From positions 922,392-986,391 of the forward strand of contig NC_020191.1 of the NCBI RefSeq assembly GCF_000315915.1: DNA of 64,000 nt, in the 5' to 3' direction. The first letter of the stretch is position 1. The number at the start of each line of letters is the position of its first letter. The notes under the pieces were generated by a model. The model did not search any database, was not told where the DNA came from, and worked only from the letters and a program-made list of their open reading frames with translations. A program made the translations under genes and the position numbers. Of the stretch, positions 19,550-29,184 are shown one piece after another. Source of the stretch: Henningerozyma blattae CBS 6284 (taxonomy: Eukaryota > Ascomycota > Saccharomycetes > Saccharomycetales > Saccharomycetaceae).

Positions 19550-22500
19550 TTAATCTGCATATTTATTCAGATCTAGAGTAAGTGCCTTGGAACTATTCTC
19601 AGTTTGTTGTCTAAAGACACCTACCAATGCATCTGACTTTTCGAACATCGTATTCTTTAACGAAATAATAATAAATTGTAGATCCTTATTGCCATGCTTT
19701 CTGATGTATGCTGCAATTCTTTCGACATTTGTATGATCTAAAGCTGCATCTACTTCATCTAATACAAAAAATGGACTTGGTTGATATGAATTGATAGCAA
19801 ATAGCAAAGCTAATGCGGCTACTGTTTTTTCACCACCAGACAGATATTCCATATCTTTGAATCGTTTCAATGGAGGAGTTGCATGATATTTAACACCTCC
19901 GTTGAATGGTTCATCTTCATCTTCTAAAGTCAAAGTTGCTTGGCCACCGCCTAGCTCTGTTGTTGAATTTGGGTCCTTAGTTAATTCTTTATAAATTGGT
20001 TCAATATGTTCATTAACAAAGTCAAAGCAACTTTCAAACAATTCTTTTCTTTTCTTTTTAATATTTAAAAATTTAGTCAAAATTTCCTTTTCCTCCGTCT
20101 TTAAAGTTTCTGTTTCATTATCTATTACTTCAAATTTATCCTTAGCTTCATCAAGTCTATCATGAGCCTTTGCGTTTGGTTGTAATTCTAATAAAATATC
20201 TTCTGTTTCTTTTATTTCATTAGAAATATCTTCTAGATTTTTTTCATAATCTTGTTTTTTCTTGTATTTTTTCGATAATTCATTAAAGCTAACCTTAATA
20301 TCATTCGAAATTAATATGGCATCATCATCAATCTTATCAATTGGTAAATTATTTAAATTTACAGCTGATGTGATTGGAATTTCAATATTGGAAATTTTAC
20401 AATTTTTTAATATACCAATTCTTTCTAAATCAATTTTGGAAATATTTTCGTTTAAAGCATCAATTTTTTTTTGGATAGAATTTAATTCATTTTGATTTTG
20501 TTTGATTACTTCTTCTTTTTCATTAATTTCAATTTTTTTATTTTGAATATTTTTTTCAATTTCTTTTAATTCTGTTTTTTCTTTTTCTATTAATTTAGAA
20601 TCATTTTCTTTTTGAATATTTAATTGATTCTCTTGTTCTGTTAAATCATTTAATTCTTGATTGTATTTTTCAATATTAGCAAGTGTCTTTTCTTTTCTTA
20701 GTTGTGTAGATTCAAGACGTTCTTTTTCAAATTGTAATTTATTTTCAATGTTTAAAATATCCTTTGCTAGTTTTTGTAAATCTTTAGATTGTTCGGTGAT
20801 TATATTAACAGAATATTTTTTATAATCTTTAATGGAAAATCCAATTTTTAATTCGAAATCTTTAAATGTTTCATTTTCTAAAGATTCTCTTTCATCTTCA
20901 ATAATCTTCATCTTTGAATCTATATCAATAATTTTATGGTTTAAATCTTTTAATTTAGGATCATAATCTAGTTTAATTAAATTTTGATGATAAAGTAATT
21001 CAGTATTGTTGTCCTTTAAATTTCTAGTTAATTGAGTTAATTGAGTCTTTAAATTGGTAATTTCTGAATTTAATAAAGAAATTTCTGTCTCTAACTCTCT
21101 TGAATTAATTGAGGCTAATTTATTTTCTTTGCTAATGGTTTCTATTTCTAAAATCAAGTTATCCTTTAAAGTCATTAAACTAGAATATTCATCCTTATCC
21201 CATCTATTATTACTTTGCATTGAATTTTTTGATGCACCACCGGTCATTAAGTTTGATTTGTGGATTATAGAACCATCTAATGTAACAAATTTAACGTTTT
21301 TAACATTTTGATTCCATTTCAAATCCTTGGCAATGTCTAAATTGTCACAAATAATGGAATTTGAACAAATATATTGCATAGCTCTTTCAAATTCAGGTTC
21401 ATATTCAATGGCATTAATTGTTAAAATACAATTTGAATCATTATTATATTTGGGATTATTTTGAATAATTGTTGGTAATGAAGGAATTTGAGCTTCAATA
21501 GTATCTAAGGGAATAAAAGAAATTATACCTGCTCTTTGTTTTTTCAAGTAAGAAATACATTCTTGCGCAACAGATAATGAATCTACAATAACGGAATTGA
21601 AATTTTTACCCAAGATTGTTAAGATAGCTAAAGCATATTTGTCCTTTTTAGGATGGCATAAGTCATGAACTAAGCCTCTAACACCAGGGAAAATTCTTTT
21701 CAATGTTAAAACGTTTTCTCTTAATTTTTTTTCTTTATTCGATTCTCTCTTTGTAGCATTGATATTATCTAATTTTAAAAGGGTATCTCTTAATTTAAAA
21801 TTTAAATCATATTCTTTATTATTTGATGATTCTATAATTGATTGTAAAGATTTTAAGGATTTGATCTTCGCTTTTACAGTGGAATTTTTTTCTGTTAAAT
21901 TTGAATTTAAATCTTCAATTTTTAAATTTAAAGAATCAATATTAATATTAAATTCATTTAAGATTTTTTCATTTGAATTATTAATTAATTTTTCTACAAT
22001 TAATTTTTGATCAATAATTTCATTTTTTTCATTAATTAATAAATTTAATTTTTCTTCTAATTCAAACCCACCATTATTTAAATATTTAGCATTTAAATTA
22101 GAATACTCTAATTCATCATTAGAATCTTTAAATTGATAAGTAGAATTTTTTTCATTTGATTGATTAATTTCTAGTTTAAAATTATCATATGTCAATTTAA
22201 TGGTACTTAAATTTTTTTCTAATAATTTAATAGAATCTAATTGTCTTGTTATGTCAAGATCTAAATTTTCTAAAATTTTATTTGAATTTTTAATTTTTTT
22301 ATTTAAATTTTTAGATGAGATCTTGATGGGTAAAAATTTATTATTTAATTGATTTAAATTTTTCAATTTTTGATCAATTAGTGAATTTTGTTTTATAATT
22401 AAAAGATCTTCTTTTATAAATATTTTTTTCAAATTAGATAAATTTGATTGAAATTCTTTATTTGTATCATTTAATTCATCGAAATCTACTAAAATTTTTT

Positions 22501-23248
22501 TCAAATTTTTTTCAAAAGTTGATTTTTCATTTGAGAGATGATACAATTGTAAAAGAACAAAAAATTTTTTCAATTGAATGATATTATTGATTTGTTCATT
22601 ATATTGATTATTTTTTTTAATTCCTTCTTTATAAATTTTTAATTCACCATTAATTCTTCTTCTATTTTTAATTGCATCATTAGTGAGACGGTTTATTTTA
22701 TTCAAATCTTCTTTTAAAAGATCATACTCTTTTTTGTATTGGATGGAACCTGAGACTTGTTCAAATAGTTTAGTTAATTCTAATGAGGATTGTGAAGCTA
22801 TTGTCTCTACATCACCTTGGAACACAAGGAAGTTTTTAGCTTTAATTAAGATATTTTCCTTTGCTAGCCAATCTGAATAATTTTTAAAGGAGGTCGTTTT
22901 ACCATTAATTTTGTAAATGGTTTCACCTGAAAGATTTACTATTCTCATTAATTCAGTAATTTCACTCGCATCTGTAACTTTATAGAAGGCCTTAACGTAA
23001 GCCGATGTGGGGTCATCATTTGATGATTGAGAATCACGAACACTTCTATGGATGAGATCTTTCATTCCACTAGATCTTAGGTCATTCGACCTTACCCCTA
23101 GGACAAAAGAGATGGCGTCCATCATGTTTGATTTACCTGAACCATTGGGACCGATGATACTTGTGAAGTTAGAATCTCCAAACCCAATTTTGACGGTTCC
23201 TTTGTAAGATTTAAAATTGGACAATTCCAATCCAACAAGGCGTCCCAT
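19550..23248 (-). CDS. SMC1: Cohesin ATPase subunit Smc1
   Basis: Smc1 pairs with Smc3 in the cohesin ring that holds sister chromatids together. Length is 1232 residues (1225 in S. cerevisiae). The N-terminus MGRLVGLELSNFKSYKG leads into Walker A GPNGSGKS at about 33-40. Two long coiled coils, very rich in K, E, N and I, flank the hinge near residues 510-660. The C-terminal head has the ABC signature LSGGEKT near 1136 and Walker B FFVLDEVDAALD near 1160. The three ACGCGT boxes upstream fit G1/S control by MBF, known for cohesin genes. The gene is divergent from WWM1; CDC4, which lies between them in S. cerevisiae, is absent here. Confidence 0.98.
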   Translation of the reverse strand: MGRLVGLELSNFKSYKGTVKIGFGDSNFTSIIGPNGSGKSNMMDAISFVLGVRSNDLRSSGMKDLIHRSVRDSQSSNDDPTSAYVKAFYKVTDASEITELMRIVNLSGETIYKINGKTTSFKNYSDWLAKENILIKAKNFLVFQGDVETIASQSSLELTKLFEQVSGSIQYKKEYDLLKEDLNKINRLTNDAIKNRRRINGELKIYKEGIKKNNQYNEQINNIIQLKKFFVLLQLYHLSNEKSTFEKNLKKILVDFDELNDTNKEFQSNLSNLKKIFIKEDLLIIKQNSLIDQKLKNLNQLNNKFLPIKISSKNLNKKIKNSNKILENLDLDITRQLDSIKLLEKNLSTIKLTYDNFKLEINQSNEKNSTYQFKDSNDELEYSNLNAKYLNNGGFELEEKLNLLINEKNEIIDQKLIVEKLINNSNEKILNEFNINIDSLNLKIEDLNSNLTEKNSTVKAKIKSLKSLQSIIESSNNKEYDLNFKLRDTLLKLDNINATKRESNKEKKLRENVLTLKRIFPGVRGLVHDLCHPKKDKYALAILTILGKNFNSVIVDSLSVAQECISYLKKQRAGIISFIPLDTIEAQIPSLPTIIQNNPKYNNDSNCILTINAIEYEPEFERAMQYICSNSIICDNLDIAKDLKWNQNVKNVKFVTLDGSIIHKSNLMTGGASKNSMQSNNRWDKDEYSSLMTLKDNLILEIETISKENKLASINSRELETEISLLNSEITNLKTQLTQLTRNLKDNNTELLYHQNLIKLDYDPKLKDLNHKIIDIDSKMKIIEDERESLENETFKDFELKIGFSIKDYKKYSVNIITEQSKDLQKLAKDILNIENKLQFEKERLESTQLRKEKTLANIEKYNQELNDLTEQENQLNIQKENDSKLIEKEKTELKEIEKNIQNKKIEINEKEEVIKQNQNELNSIQKKIDALNENISKIDLERIGILKNCKISNIEIPITSAVNLNNLPIDKIDDDAILISNDIKVSFNELSKKYKKKQDYEKNLEDISNEIKETEDILLELQPNAKAHDRLDEAKDKFEVIDNETETLKTEEKEILTKFLNIKKKRKELFESCFDFVNEHIEPIYKELTKDPNSTTELGGGQATLTLEDEDEPFNGGVKYHATPPLKRFKDMEYLSGGEKTVAALALLFAINSYQPSPFFVLDEVDAALDHTNVERIAAYIRKHGNKDLQFIIISLKNTMFEKSDALVGVFRQQTENSSKALTLDLNKYAD

Positions 23249-23386
23249 AATTTACTTTTGATTATGCTTTTATAATTTTGATGAAGAGTATGGGGATTGA
23301 AGGGTTGTAATTGTGGCCTGTTTTTTATTAAAAATATCGCATCTATTGCAAATCATGAATGGCAAGATGGGTTTATGCGAGAGATG

Positions 23387-23427
23387 ACGCGTATATAAGA
23401 TGACGCGTATGCGAGACGACGACGCGT
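23387..23427. promoter_or_regulatory. Three MluI cell-cycle boxes between SMC1 and WWM1
   Basis: ACGCGT occurs at 23387-23392, 23403-23408 and 23422-23427, about 140-180 bases upstream of SMC1. ACGCGT is the MCB bound by MBF (Mbp1-Swi6), which drives G1/S expression of DNA replication and cohesion genes. Confidence 0.8.
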
Positions 23428-23548
23428 TAGTTTAAAAGAGTGGGAAAAACTTTAACACATTCGAGAATGTAGATTTTAAATTTCTTTTTTAGCATACTAA
23501 ACAAGAGTTATAAAAAAAAAAAAAAGCTAAGGCTAGATATTCAAGAAA

Positions 23549-24196
23549 ATGACCAGTGAAGTACCACAAGTTCCATATGGATGGAAGGCAGTTTACGATG
23601 ATAAGTACAAGAGATATTTCTACGTTGATTTAAAGACTAAAGCATCACAATGGGAGGCACCAAGAGGAACTAAATGGACTAGAGAAGAGGCTCCACCACC
23701 TTCATATACACAGACAGAGTCTCAACCACAACGTATGCCACAACGTACTCCTCAAAGGATGCCTCAAGGCATACCTCAAGGCATGCAACAATCTGCATAC
23801 CAACAACCTGCATACCAACAACCTATGTACCAACAACCTATGTACCAACAACCTATGTACCAACAACCTATGTACCAACAGCCCATGTATCAGCAGCCTA
23901 TGTATCAACAACCAGTCTACCAACAACCAATGTACCAGCAACCTGCATACCAACAACCTATGTATCAACAACCCATGCAAGGACAAATGAAATCTGGTAA
24001 GAAAAGCAATGGTATGATGACAGGGTTATTAGGGGCAGGTGCCGGTTTGTTGGCCGGTTCTATGTTAGCACATCACGAAGATCGTGAAGAGGTTGAAGCA
24101 TATGAGGAGGGTAGATTTGATGGTGCTAATTATGATGGCGGTGATTTTGATGGTGGTGATTTTGGTGGTGATGACTTCGGGGGAGATGGATGGTGA
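23549..24196 (+). CDS. WWM1: WW-domain protein Wwm1
   Basis: In S. cerevisiae Wwm1 is a WW-domain protein that interacts with the metacaspase Mca1. Length is 215 residues (211 in S. cerevisiae). The WW domain spans about residues 6-39 with its two tryptophans W12 and W35. Residues 84-143 are a tandem array of 12 YQQP-containing pentapeptides, mostly YQQPM. A glycine-rich hydrophobic stretch (MMTGLLGAGAGLLAGSMLAHH) and a Gly/Asp-rich tail (FDGGDFGGDDFGGDGW) close the protein, the same architecture as the S. cerevisiae protein. The divergent neighbour SMC1 agrees with the chromosome VI order. Confidence 0.9.
   Translation: MTSEVPQVPYGWKAVYDDKYKRYFYVDLKTKASQWEAPRGTKWTREEAPPPSYTQTESQPQRMPQRTPQRMPQGIPQGMQQSAYQQPAYQQPMYQQPMYQQPMYQQPMYQQPMYQQPMYQQPVYQQPMYQQPAYQQPMYQQPMQGQMKSGKKSNGMMTGLLGAGAGLLAGSMLAHHEDREEVEAYEEGRFDGANYDGGDFDGGDFGGDDFGGDGW
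23798..23977 (+). repeat. WWM1: 15-base minisatellite in WWM1
   Basis: Twelve in-frame copies of a 15-base unit (TACCAACAACCTATG and variants) encode the YQQPM repeats. Central copies are nearly identical, showing recent expansion or homogenisation. Confidence 0.95.
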
Positions 24197-25178
24197 GTGA
24201 GTTAGTGAGGCAGTGAGTCAGTGTATAGATATATTGATAAATATATTTTTTTTTAACTTTACGAAAATGAATTTGAAATGAGAAAAAAAAAATGTATATT
24301 TTGGCATAGGAAAATTCGGTGTGCGAATACAGGGGTTGATGCCCGAATATGCAGGAATATAAAGGGGCTGCATTTCTTTATAATATTATTAACATTTTCA
24401 TATTAGGTAGAAAAAGATGGCCTACCTATATAGGAATTTAATTTGAATAGAGATGTGTGCTTGTGATAAGAATGAGTGTGCTTGAGTATGTTTGTAATAA
24501 AATGAGCGTTCTTTAGTATACTAATAATAAAGTAAGCGTACTTGAATATACTTGAACTAATTAGTATTTGAAATAATTAATATGTACGGTTTCCAGTGAT
24601 TTTTTCTTCAGCATCCAGATTTATCTTGTTTTTTTACAGAGGACATCACTCATCAATCTTGAGGATGTTTCTACCTTCTCTAACTAGTGGCAAGACTCGT
24701 AAAAAAAATTTTGATGTGAAAAATCAAAATTTGGAAATATTAATATGAGGCAACTAAAACTTTACAATTACAAATTTGTGGATGGAATCACACTGATACT
24801 TGGCAATAGATCATCAATGCACTATAATTAAAGTATATTAATGAAAATTGAGTTTTCTTTAATATACTTCAAGACTCTACATGCAAAAGTTAAAAGTTTT
24901 TATAATTTTTTTGAATAATATATTTAGTGAATGTGTTTGAAAAGATAACCGCCCATCTTGGAATTTAGGAAACACGGATTTCGGGGTACGGCTGGTGCAC
25001 GGGTGTATCACGTTTTATAATTTAGAAATTTTCCAACAAAGGCCATCTTGTATTAAGAGAGCGAGGCAAATCAATAGATAATTATATAAAGAGGACGAAT
25101 GTTTGTTAGTGTTAAAGCAAAATTAAGTTTAGAAACGCAACTTCTTCGCCCCCCCCCCTCCCTCCCTCCTGTGGCGCA
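24197..25178. other. Intergenic WWM1-IES1
   Basis: Nearly 1 kb with the WWM1 3' end and the IES1 promoter. TGCACGGGTGT at 24996-25006 (minus strand ACACCCGTGCA) resembles a Rap1 site. An upstream ATG at 25099 opens a 65-codon frame that overlaps the IES1 start and could lower its translation. A C-rich tract sits at 25149-25168. No gene is supported. Confidence 0.5.
24996..25006 (-). promoter_or_regulatory. Rap1-like site upstream of IES1
   Basis: Minus strand ACACCCGTGCA resembles the Rap1 consensus ACACCCRYACA with one mismatch. It is about 180 bases before the IES1 start codon. Confidence 0.4.
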
Positions 25179-27095
25179 ATGGCTAATCGAGTGTATGACC
25201 CTATTCATGATACTTTTCAAGAAAATCCGAATGGAAAGGCAACTGCAACTGCAACTGCAACTGCAACTGCAGTTGCAAGTACGACTGAAGATGTGAATGT
25301 GCAAAATAGTCCGTCTAGGTTTAGTAATAATATAAGCACGAGTTCGACGGCGAGTACGAAATCGATCCGTCATTTAAAGAAAAGAGATGGTGAGATGTTT
25401 ACACGACATGATATTCAATTGAATTTCATGAAAGAATTGTTAAAAGATGAAAAACGTGTGTTTAAAAACATGTACAAGGAGATCTTCACCAACATTGTGG
25501 CTCCGATCCCTGAATCACAGCAGCCCAAGGGCCAACCGATCAATGTTACTGAAAAGGGGTATGACGCCAGAATGTTTGTATTTAAAGAATACTTGACGTT
25601 TTCCGAATTATATATCTTGACTTTAGCGTCATCCACAAAGGGTTCCAAAGTGTTGAGAGACAAGCTATTACAAGATCAATATAGTGCATTTACCACATGT
25701 GTTTTAGCATTGTTGGTAAATTTTGGTAAATTGAACACCACGGTGAATTTTTTCTTGGAGATGACTTCACAAATGAGAACATTCCATTCTGTGCCTTGTT
25801 TGCAGATTGGTATCACTGATCCCAAATCATTGCAAGATACACCTCGGTTAAAATCAATGTTGAAAAACATACCGATTGGTAACGAACATATCTCACTACC
25901 TTATTTGTATGAGAATTATAATATACCCGGGTTGAAACATCAAGTGATGAACCCAGCAAATTTATTACTAACAATCATCCATAGTTCTACATTGATTGAT
26001 ACACAATTGATCAAGCCACATTTACAAGGAGAAATTACCAATTTTGGGATATTCGATCTATTGGACAATGACAAGTATGATTGTCAGATGAGAGTGAATA
26101 TGATTCTTTGGATCATCTATGTTCATTTGGAGACCTCGTTGAAAGAAGATGAAATCAAGAAAGCGGTTAAGATATTTAATGATGGTAAGGGCGCGTTTGA
26201 AATGACGTATGCCAAGTCAGAAGATGCCTTGAGTAATGATGAAAAAGATGTGGACACTGCAGAAGAATTGGAATATGGAGAACGACAATTCAGCAAAAGA
26301 CGACAGTTTCTAAGGACTCGTGGTGAACAGAGTATATTGGGAGAATCGGAAATGCCTGTAGTGGCTGCTACTACTAGTACGAATGAACAAGACACCACCA
26401 CCACCACGACAAATGCTAATGAGAGAGAAACTATGTCAGAAAATAATACTCACAAGGTTTCAGTAGTTGGTGGTGGTGGTGGTGGTGACCTGGAAGGTAT
26501 GGGAGATGATGCGAAGAATGTTGGCGCCACAAAAGAAGGCGTCGCAAAAGACGCGTCTGACACAAAAAGAACAAAAGAAAAGGAAAAAGACAGTGCCAGT
26601 GCAACTGGCACTGGCACTGGCAATGGCACTGGCCACGACACAAAACAGACCCCAGGTGGCGACGACACAAAACATAGCAACAGCAACAACGAGGACGGTA
26701 GCGGCGGCGGCTCAGAGTATGAAGGCAGCGTGCTGGCACGTGAAGATATAGAAGACACATTAACTCGCTGGGCAGAATATGATGCTCATAAACCTGTGGC
26801 TCGTGAAGGAAGTGGCACAGGCGCACCATGGACACAAGAAGAATGTCGAGCAGCTTTGGAACGGGCACGTGCGATTGCCCGTCGGAGACGACAAGCTAAT
26901 GGCCTGTTGCACGTATATGCAGAATATGAAGATGCTCCTTTGGCTACGGGAGTCGGTGTGCGTGGACGTAAACGTAGACGGTACCGTGATCATGTCCTGG
27001 GCTTTGAGACTGATTTTCTACGAGTACTAGGTGTGGCAAAGAGAGTGTGGGCCAAGCATGTGGAACAAGAGGGAGGAGAGTATTTTGTGTTGTAA
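25179..27095 (+). CDS. IES1: INO80 chromatin-remodelling complex subunit Ies1
   Basis: Ies1 is a yeast-specific subunit of the INO80 nucleosome remodeller. Length is 638 residues (about 690 in S. cerevisiae). The N-terminus RVYDPIHDTFQ is the family hallmark. A conserved helical region follows, with [37 protein letters not shown] and DPKSLQDTPRLKSMLKN. Residues about 380-520 are low-complexity (Thr, Gly, Asp, Lys, including runs of TTTT and GGGGGG). The C-terminus is rich in Arg, Ala and Glu. A hexanucleotide GCAACT repeat near 25242-25270 gives an Ala-Thr run. GC content rises sharply in the last 600 bases, and codon use differs between the two halves. Gene identity rests on the N-terminal third and on its place near WWM1, as on S. 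cerevisiae chromosome VI. Confidence 0.85.
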   Translation: MANRVYDPIHDTFQENPNGKATATATATATAVASTTEDVNVQNSPSRFSNNISTSSTASTKSIRHLKKRDGEMFTRHDIQLNFMKELLKDEKRVFKNMYKEIFTNIVAPIPESQQPKGQPINVTEKGYDARMFVFKEYLTFSELYILTLASSTKGSKVLRDKLLQDQYSAFTTCVLALLVNFGKLNTTVNFFLEMTSQMRTFHSVPCLQIGITDPKSLQDTPRLKSMLKNIPIGNEHISLPYLYENYNIPGLKHQVMNPANLLLTIIHSSTLIDTQLIKPHLQGEITNFGIFDLLDNDKYDCQMRVNMILWIIYVHLETSLKEDEIKKAVKIFNDGKGAFEMTYAKSEDALSNDEKDVDTAEELEYGERQFSKRRQFLRTRGEQSILGESEMPVVAATTSTNEQDTTTTTTNANERETMSENNTHKVSVVGGGGGGDLEGMGDDAKNVGATKEGVAKDASDTKRTKEKEKDSASATGTGTGNGTGHDTKQTPGGDDTKHSNSNNEDGSGGGSEYEGSVLAREDIEDTLTRWAEYDAHKPVAREGSGTGAPWTQEECRAALERARAIARRRRQANGLLHVYAEYEDAPLATGVGVRGRKRRRYRDHVLGFETDFLRVLGVAKRVWAKHVEQEGGEYFVL

Positions 27096-27440
27096 GGAGT
27101 GTCACGTGGCAGGCACGTGAGGTCTGTCGAGACACGCGCGGCCACGTGACGCCACGTGACGCTCGTCCGATAAACGCGTTGTCTGCGTGACGCCCTTTGC
27201 CGGTCGGCGCTCAGCCCTAGGGCTGCTGCCACGCAACCCCCCGAACCCTAACGCCGGCCGGTATTTTCTCGGTGATTCTCGCGGTGATATAGCCCAATTG
27301 GCTAATTTGATGACCCTTGATCCTCACGGTCTTGCCACCGTCGCCTCACGCTGTGCTGCCTGTTTCGCCGCGTTTCTTCTTTTTTCTTTTTCAATTCCGT
27401 CCGTCGGCTCCGGCTCGAGCCGTGATCGACACATCTCTTA
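26450..27440. other. Local GC-rich island
   Basis: From the 3' third of IES1 into the PET9 upstream region the sequence turns GC-rich. By hand count the lines at 27121-27180 and 27181-27240 hold about 65% and 72% GC, in a window that is otherwise strongly AT-rich. It holds four CACGTG boxes and one ACGCGT. No gene is seen outside IES1: the frame at 27187-27492 lacks recognisable features. Confidence 0.8.
27103..27158. promoter_or_regulatory. Cluster of four CACGTG boxes
   Basis: CACGTG at 27103-27108, 27114-27119, 27143-27148 and 27153-27158. These are palindromic E-boxes of the type bound by Cbf1, Pho4 or Tye7. They start eight bases after the IES1 stop and are about 950-1000 bases before PET9, so their target is uncertain. 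Confidence 0.7.
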
Positions 27441-27480
27441 CCACAACAAACCACTACTTACGACAATTCACGATAACACC

Positions 27481-27608
27481 AAGCTAAGCTAAGCTAAGCT
27501 AAGCTAAGCTATGTTATGTTATGTTATGTTATGTTATGTTACGCTATGTTATACTATACTATACTATACTATACTATGCTATGCTATGATATGATATGCT
27601 ATGCTATC
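27481..27608 (+). repeat. Variant pentanucleotide array
   Basis: About 128 bases of 5-base units that all fit A-N-N-N-T: six AAGCT, then six ATGTT, ACGCT, ATGTT, six ATACT, and short blocks of ATGCT and ATGAT. Each block is homogeneous, as if successive mutations were spread by slippage. Confidence 0.95.
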
Positions 27609-27700
27609 ATACACCATAATCTCTTATCCTATACTATTCTATCACCACTTGCTTACACGTCTGTTTTGCGCATCACTACTATTCTTACTATTCCCCAAGT

Positions 27701-27754
27701 AGTCCATGCAATCCATGCAATCCATGCAATCCATGCAGTCCATGTAATCCAAGT
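27701..27754 (+). repeat. Nonamer tandem array
   Basis: Six copies of a 9-base unit, mostly AATCCATGC, with end copies diverged. It lies 360-410 bases upstream of PET9. Confidence 0.9.
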
Positions 27755-28110
27755 ATTCCTAAGTGGTAAAACCATCCTAAATCCGTAGGCCGTATATAAA
27801 CTACCTCTTTCTACTTTAGCCCTTGCATATTTTTGTTCTCGGATCTAATTTCGCCTATATATATATATATCGATTACTTCTTCTTCTTCTTTCTTTTTTT
27901 TTGGTGTTGTAATTTTATTTTATTCTCCTCTCTTTTCTTTTGTTAACTCTTCTAGTTTCTTTGTTAAAATTATATTTTTCTTTTCTCTTAATTATTTTAG
28001 TTTTTAGCTTCTGCATTTGATTTTAACATACTCTCAATTTACATTACCAACACTCCCTCTCTCTCTCACACAAACCTTTGCATAATAACCAAACATGAGT
28101 AGAAAAAAAA

Positions 28111-29013
28111 ATGGAATCCAACTTCTGGATAGATTTCTTAATGGGTGGTGTTTCCGCCGCCATTGCCAAGACTGCTGCTTCTCCAATTGAAAGAGTCAAG
28201 CTTTTGATTCAAAATCAAGATGAAATGTTGAAGCAAGGTACTTTGGATCGTCGTTACGATGGTATCATTGAATGTTTCAAGAGAACTGCTCAACAAGAAG
28301 GTATCATCTCCTTCTGGAGAGGTAACACTGCCAATGTTATCAGATACTTCCCAACTCAAGCTTTGAATTTTGCCTTCAAGGACAAGATTAAGGAAATGTT
28401 TGGTTTCAAGAAGGATGAAGGTTACATGAAATGGTTTGCCGGTAACTTGGCTTCTGGTGGTATTGCCGGTGCTTTGTCTTTGACTGTTGTTTACTCTTTG
28501 GATTATGCTAGAACTAGATTGGCTGCCGATTCCAAGAATTTGAAAGCCGGAGGTGAAAGAAAATTCAACGGGTTGATTGATGTTTATAGAAAGACTTTGA
28601 AATCCGATGGTCTTGCTGGTTTGTACAGAGGTTTCGGTCCATCTGTTGTCGGTATTATTGTCTACAGAGGTTTGTATTTCGGTATGTACGATTCTTTGAA
28701 ACCAGTTGTTTTGATCGGTCCTTTGGAAGGTTCCTTCTTGGCTAGTTTCTTGTTGGGTTGGGTCGTTACCACTGGTGCTTCCACTTGTTCTTACCCATTG
28801 GATACCGTCAGAAGAAGAATGATGATGACTTCTGGTCAAGCTATCAAATATAACGGTGCCATGGACTGTTTCCAAAAGATTGTTGCTGCCGAGGGTGTCA
28901 GATCCTTGTTCAAAGGATGTGGTGCTAACATCTTAAGAGGTATCGCTGGTGCAGGTGTCATCTCCTTGTACGATCAATTACAAATGATCATGTTCGGTAA
29001 GAAATTCAAATAG
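28111..29013 (+). CDS. PET9: Mitochondrial ADP/ATP carrier
   Basis: Exchanges cytosolic ADP for matrix ATP across the inner mitochondrial membrane. Length is 300 residues; S. cerevisiae Pet9 has 318. Three mitochondrial-carrier repeats carry the motifs SPIERVK (about 24-30), YSLDYARTR and YPLDTVRRR, and the ADP/ATP-carrier signature RRRMMM is present. The strong, uniform codon bias fits high expression. HEK2 lies convergent downstream, as near S. cerevisiae PET9 on chromosome II, which argues for PET9 rather than AAC1 or AAC3. The N-terminus is short: family members have about 20 residues before ESNF. An out-of-frame ATG at 28095 followed by nine A residues would encode MSRKK and join this frame if one A were missing. 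Confidence 0.95.
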   Translation: MESNFWIDFLMGGVSAAIAKTAASPIERVKLLIQNQDEMLKQGTLDRRYDGIIECFKRTAQQEGIISFWRGNTANVIRYFPTQALNFAFKDKIKEMFGFKKDEGYMKWFAGNLASGGIAGALSLTVVYSLDYARTRLAADSKNLKAGGERKFNGLIDVYRKTLKSDGLAGLYRGFGPSVVGIIVYRGLYFGMYDSLKPVVLIGPLEGSFLASFLLGWVVTTGASTCSYPLDTVRRRMMMTSGQAIKYNGAMDCFQKIVAAEGVRSLFKGCGANILRGIAGAGVISLYDQLQMIMFGKKFK

Positions 29014-29144
29014 ATGAAATGATAATGTTGCAATCCTTGCATAAATAATATTCCGCCCTTTTTTCTCTTATACTTTTTTTCCTCTTTTTTTTTAAATACA
29101 TATATATATTTATATTCATTATCTTTCCGTATGTATATATATTT

Positions 29145-29152
29145 TGTAAATA
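29145..29152 (+). promoter_or_regulatory. Puf3-type element in PET9 3' UTR
   Basis: TGTAAATA fits the TGTANATA motif recognised by Puf3 in 3' UTRs of nuclear mRNAs for mitochondrial proteins. It lies 132 bases after the PET9 stop codon, on the coding strand. Confidence 0.6.
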
Positions 29153-29184
29153 CTTCTGCCTTACCACGTTGTATTTGTGTGTTT

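Noticed and set aside
23702..23986. Leu/His/Val-rich minus-strand frame opposite WWM1
   Set aside because: Antisense shadow of the YQQPM repeat array.
25171..25190. tRNA-like start (GTGGCGCAATGGC) before IES1
   Set aside because: Resembles a tRNA A box, but there is no B box or cloverleaf downstream; it is the IES1 start region.
26431..26868. Several overlapping frames on both strands within IES1 (for example 26431-26868 minus, 26467-26751 plus)
   Set aside because: Shadow frames of GC-rich, repetitive IES1 coding DNA; compositions are repeats of the triplet runs.
27187..27492. 101-codon frame in the GC-rich island
   Set aside because: Stop codons are rare in GC-rich DNA; no domain, and it runs into the pentamer array.
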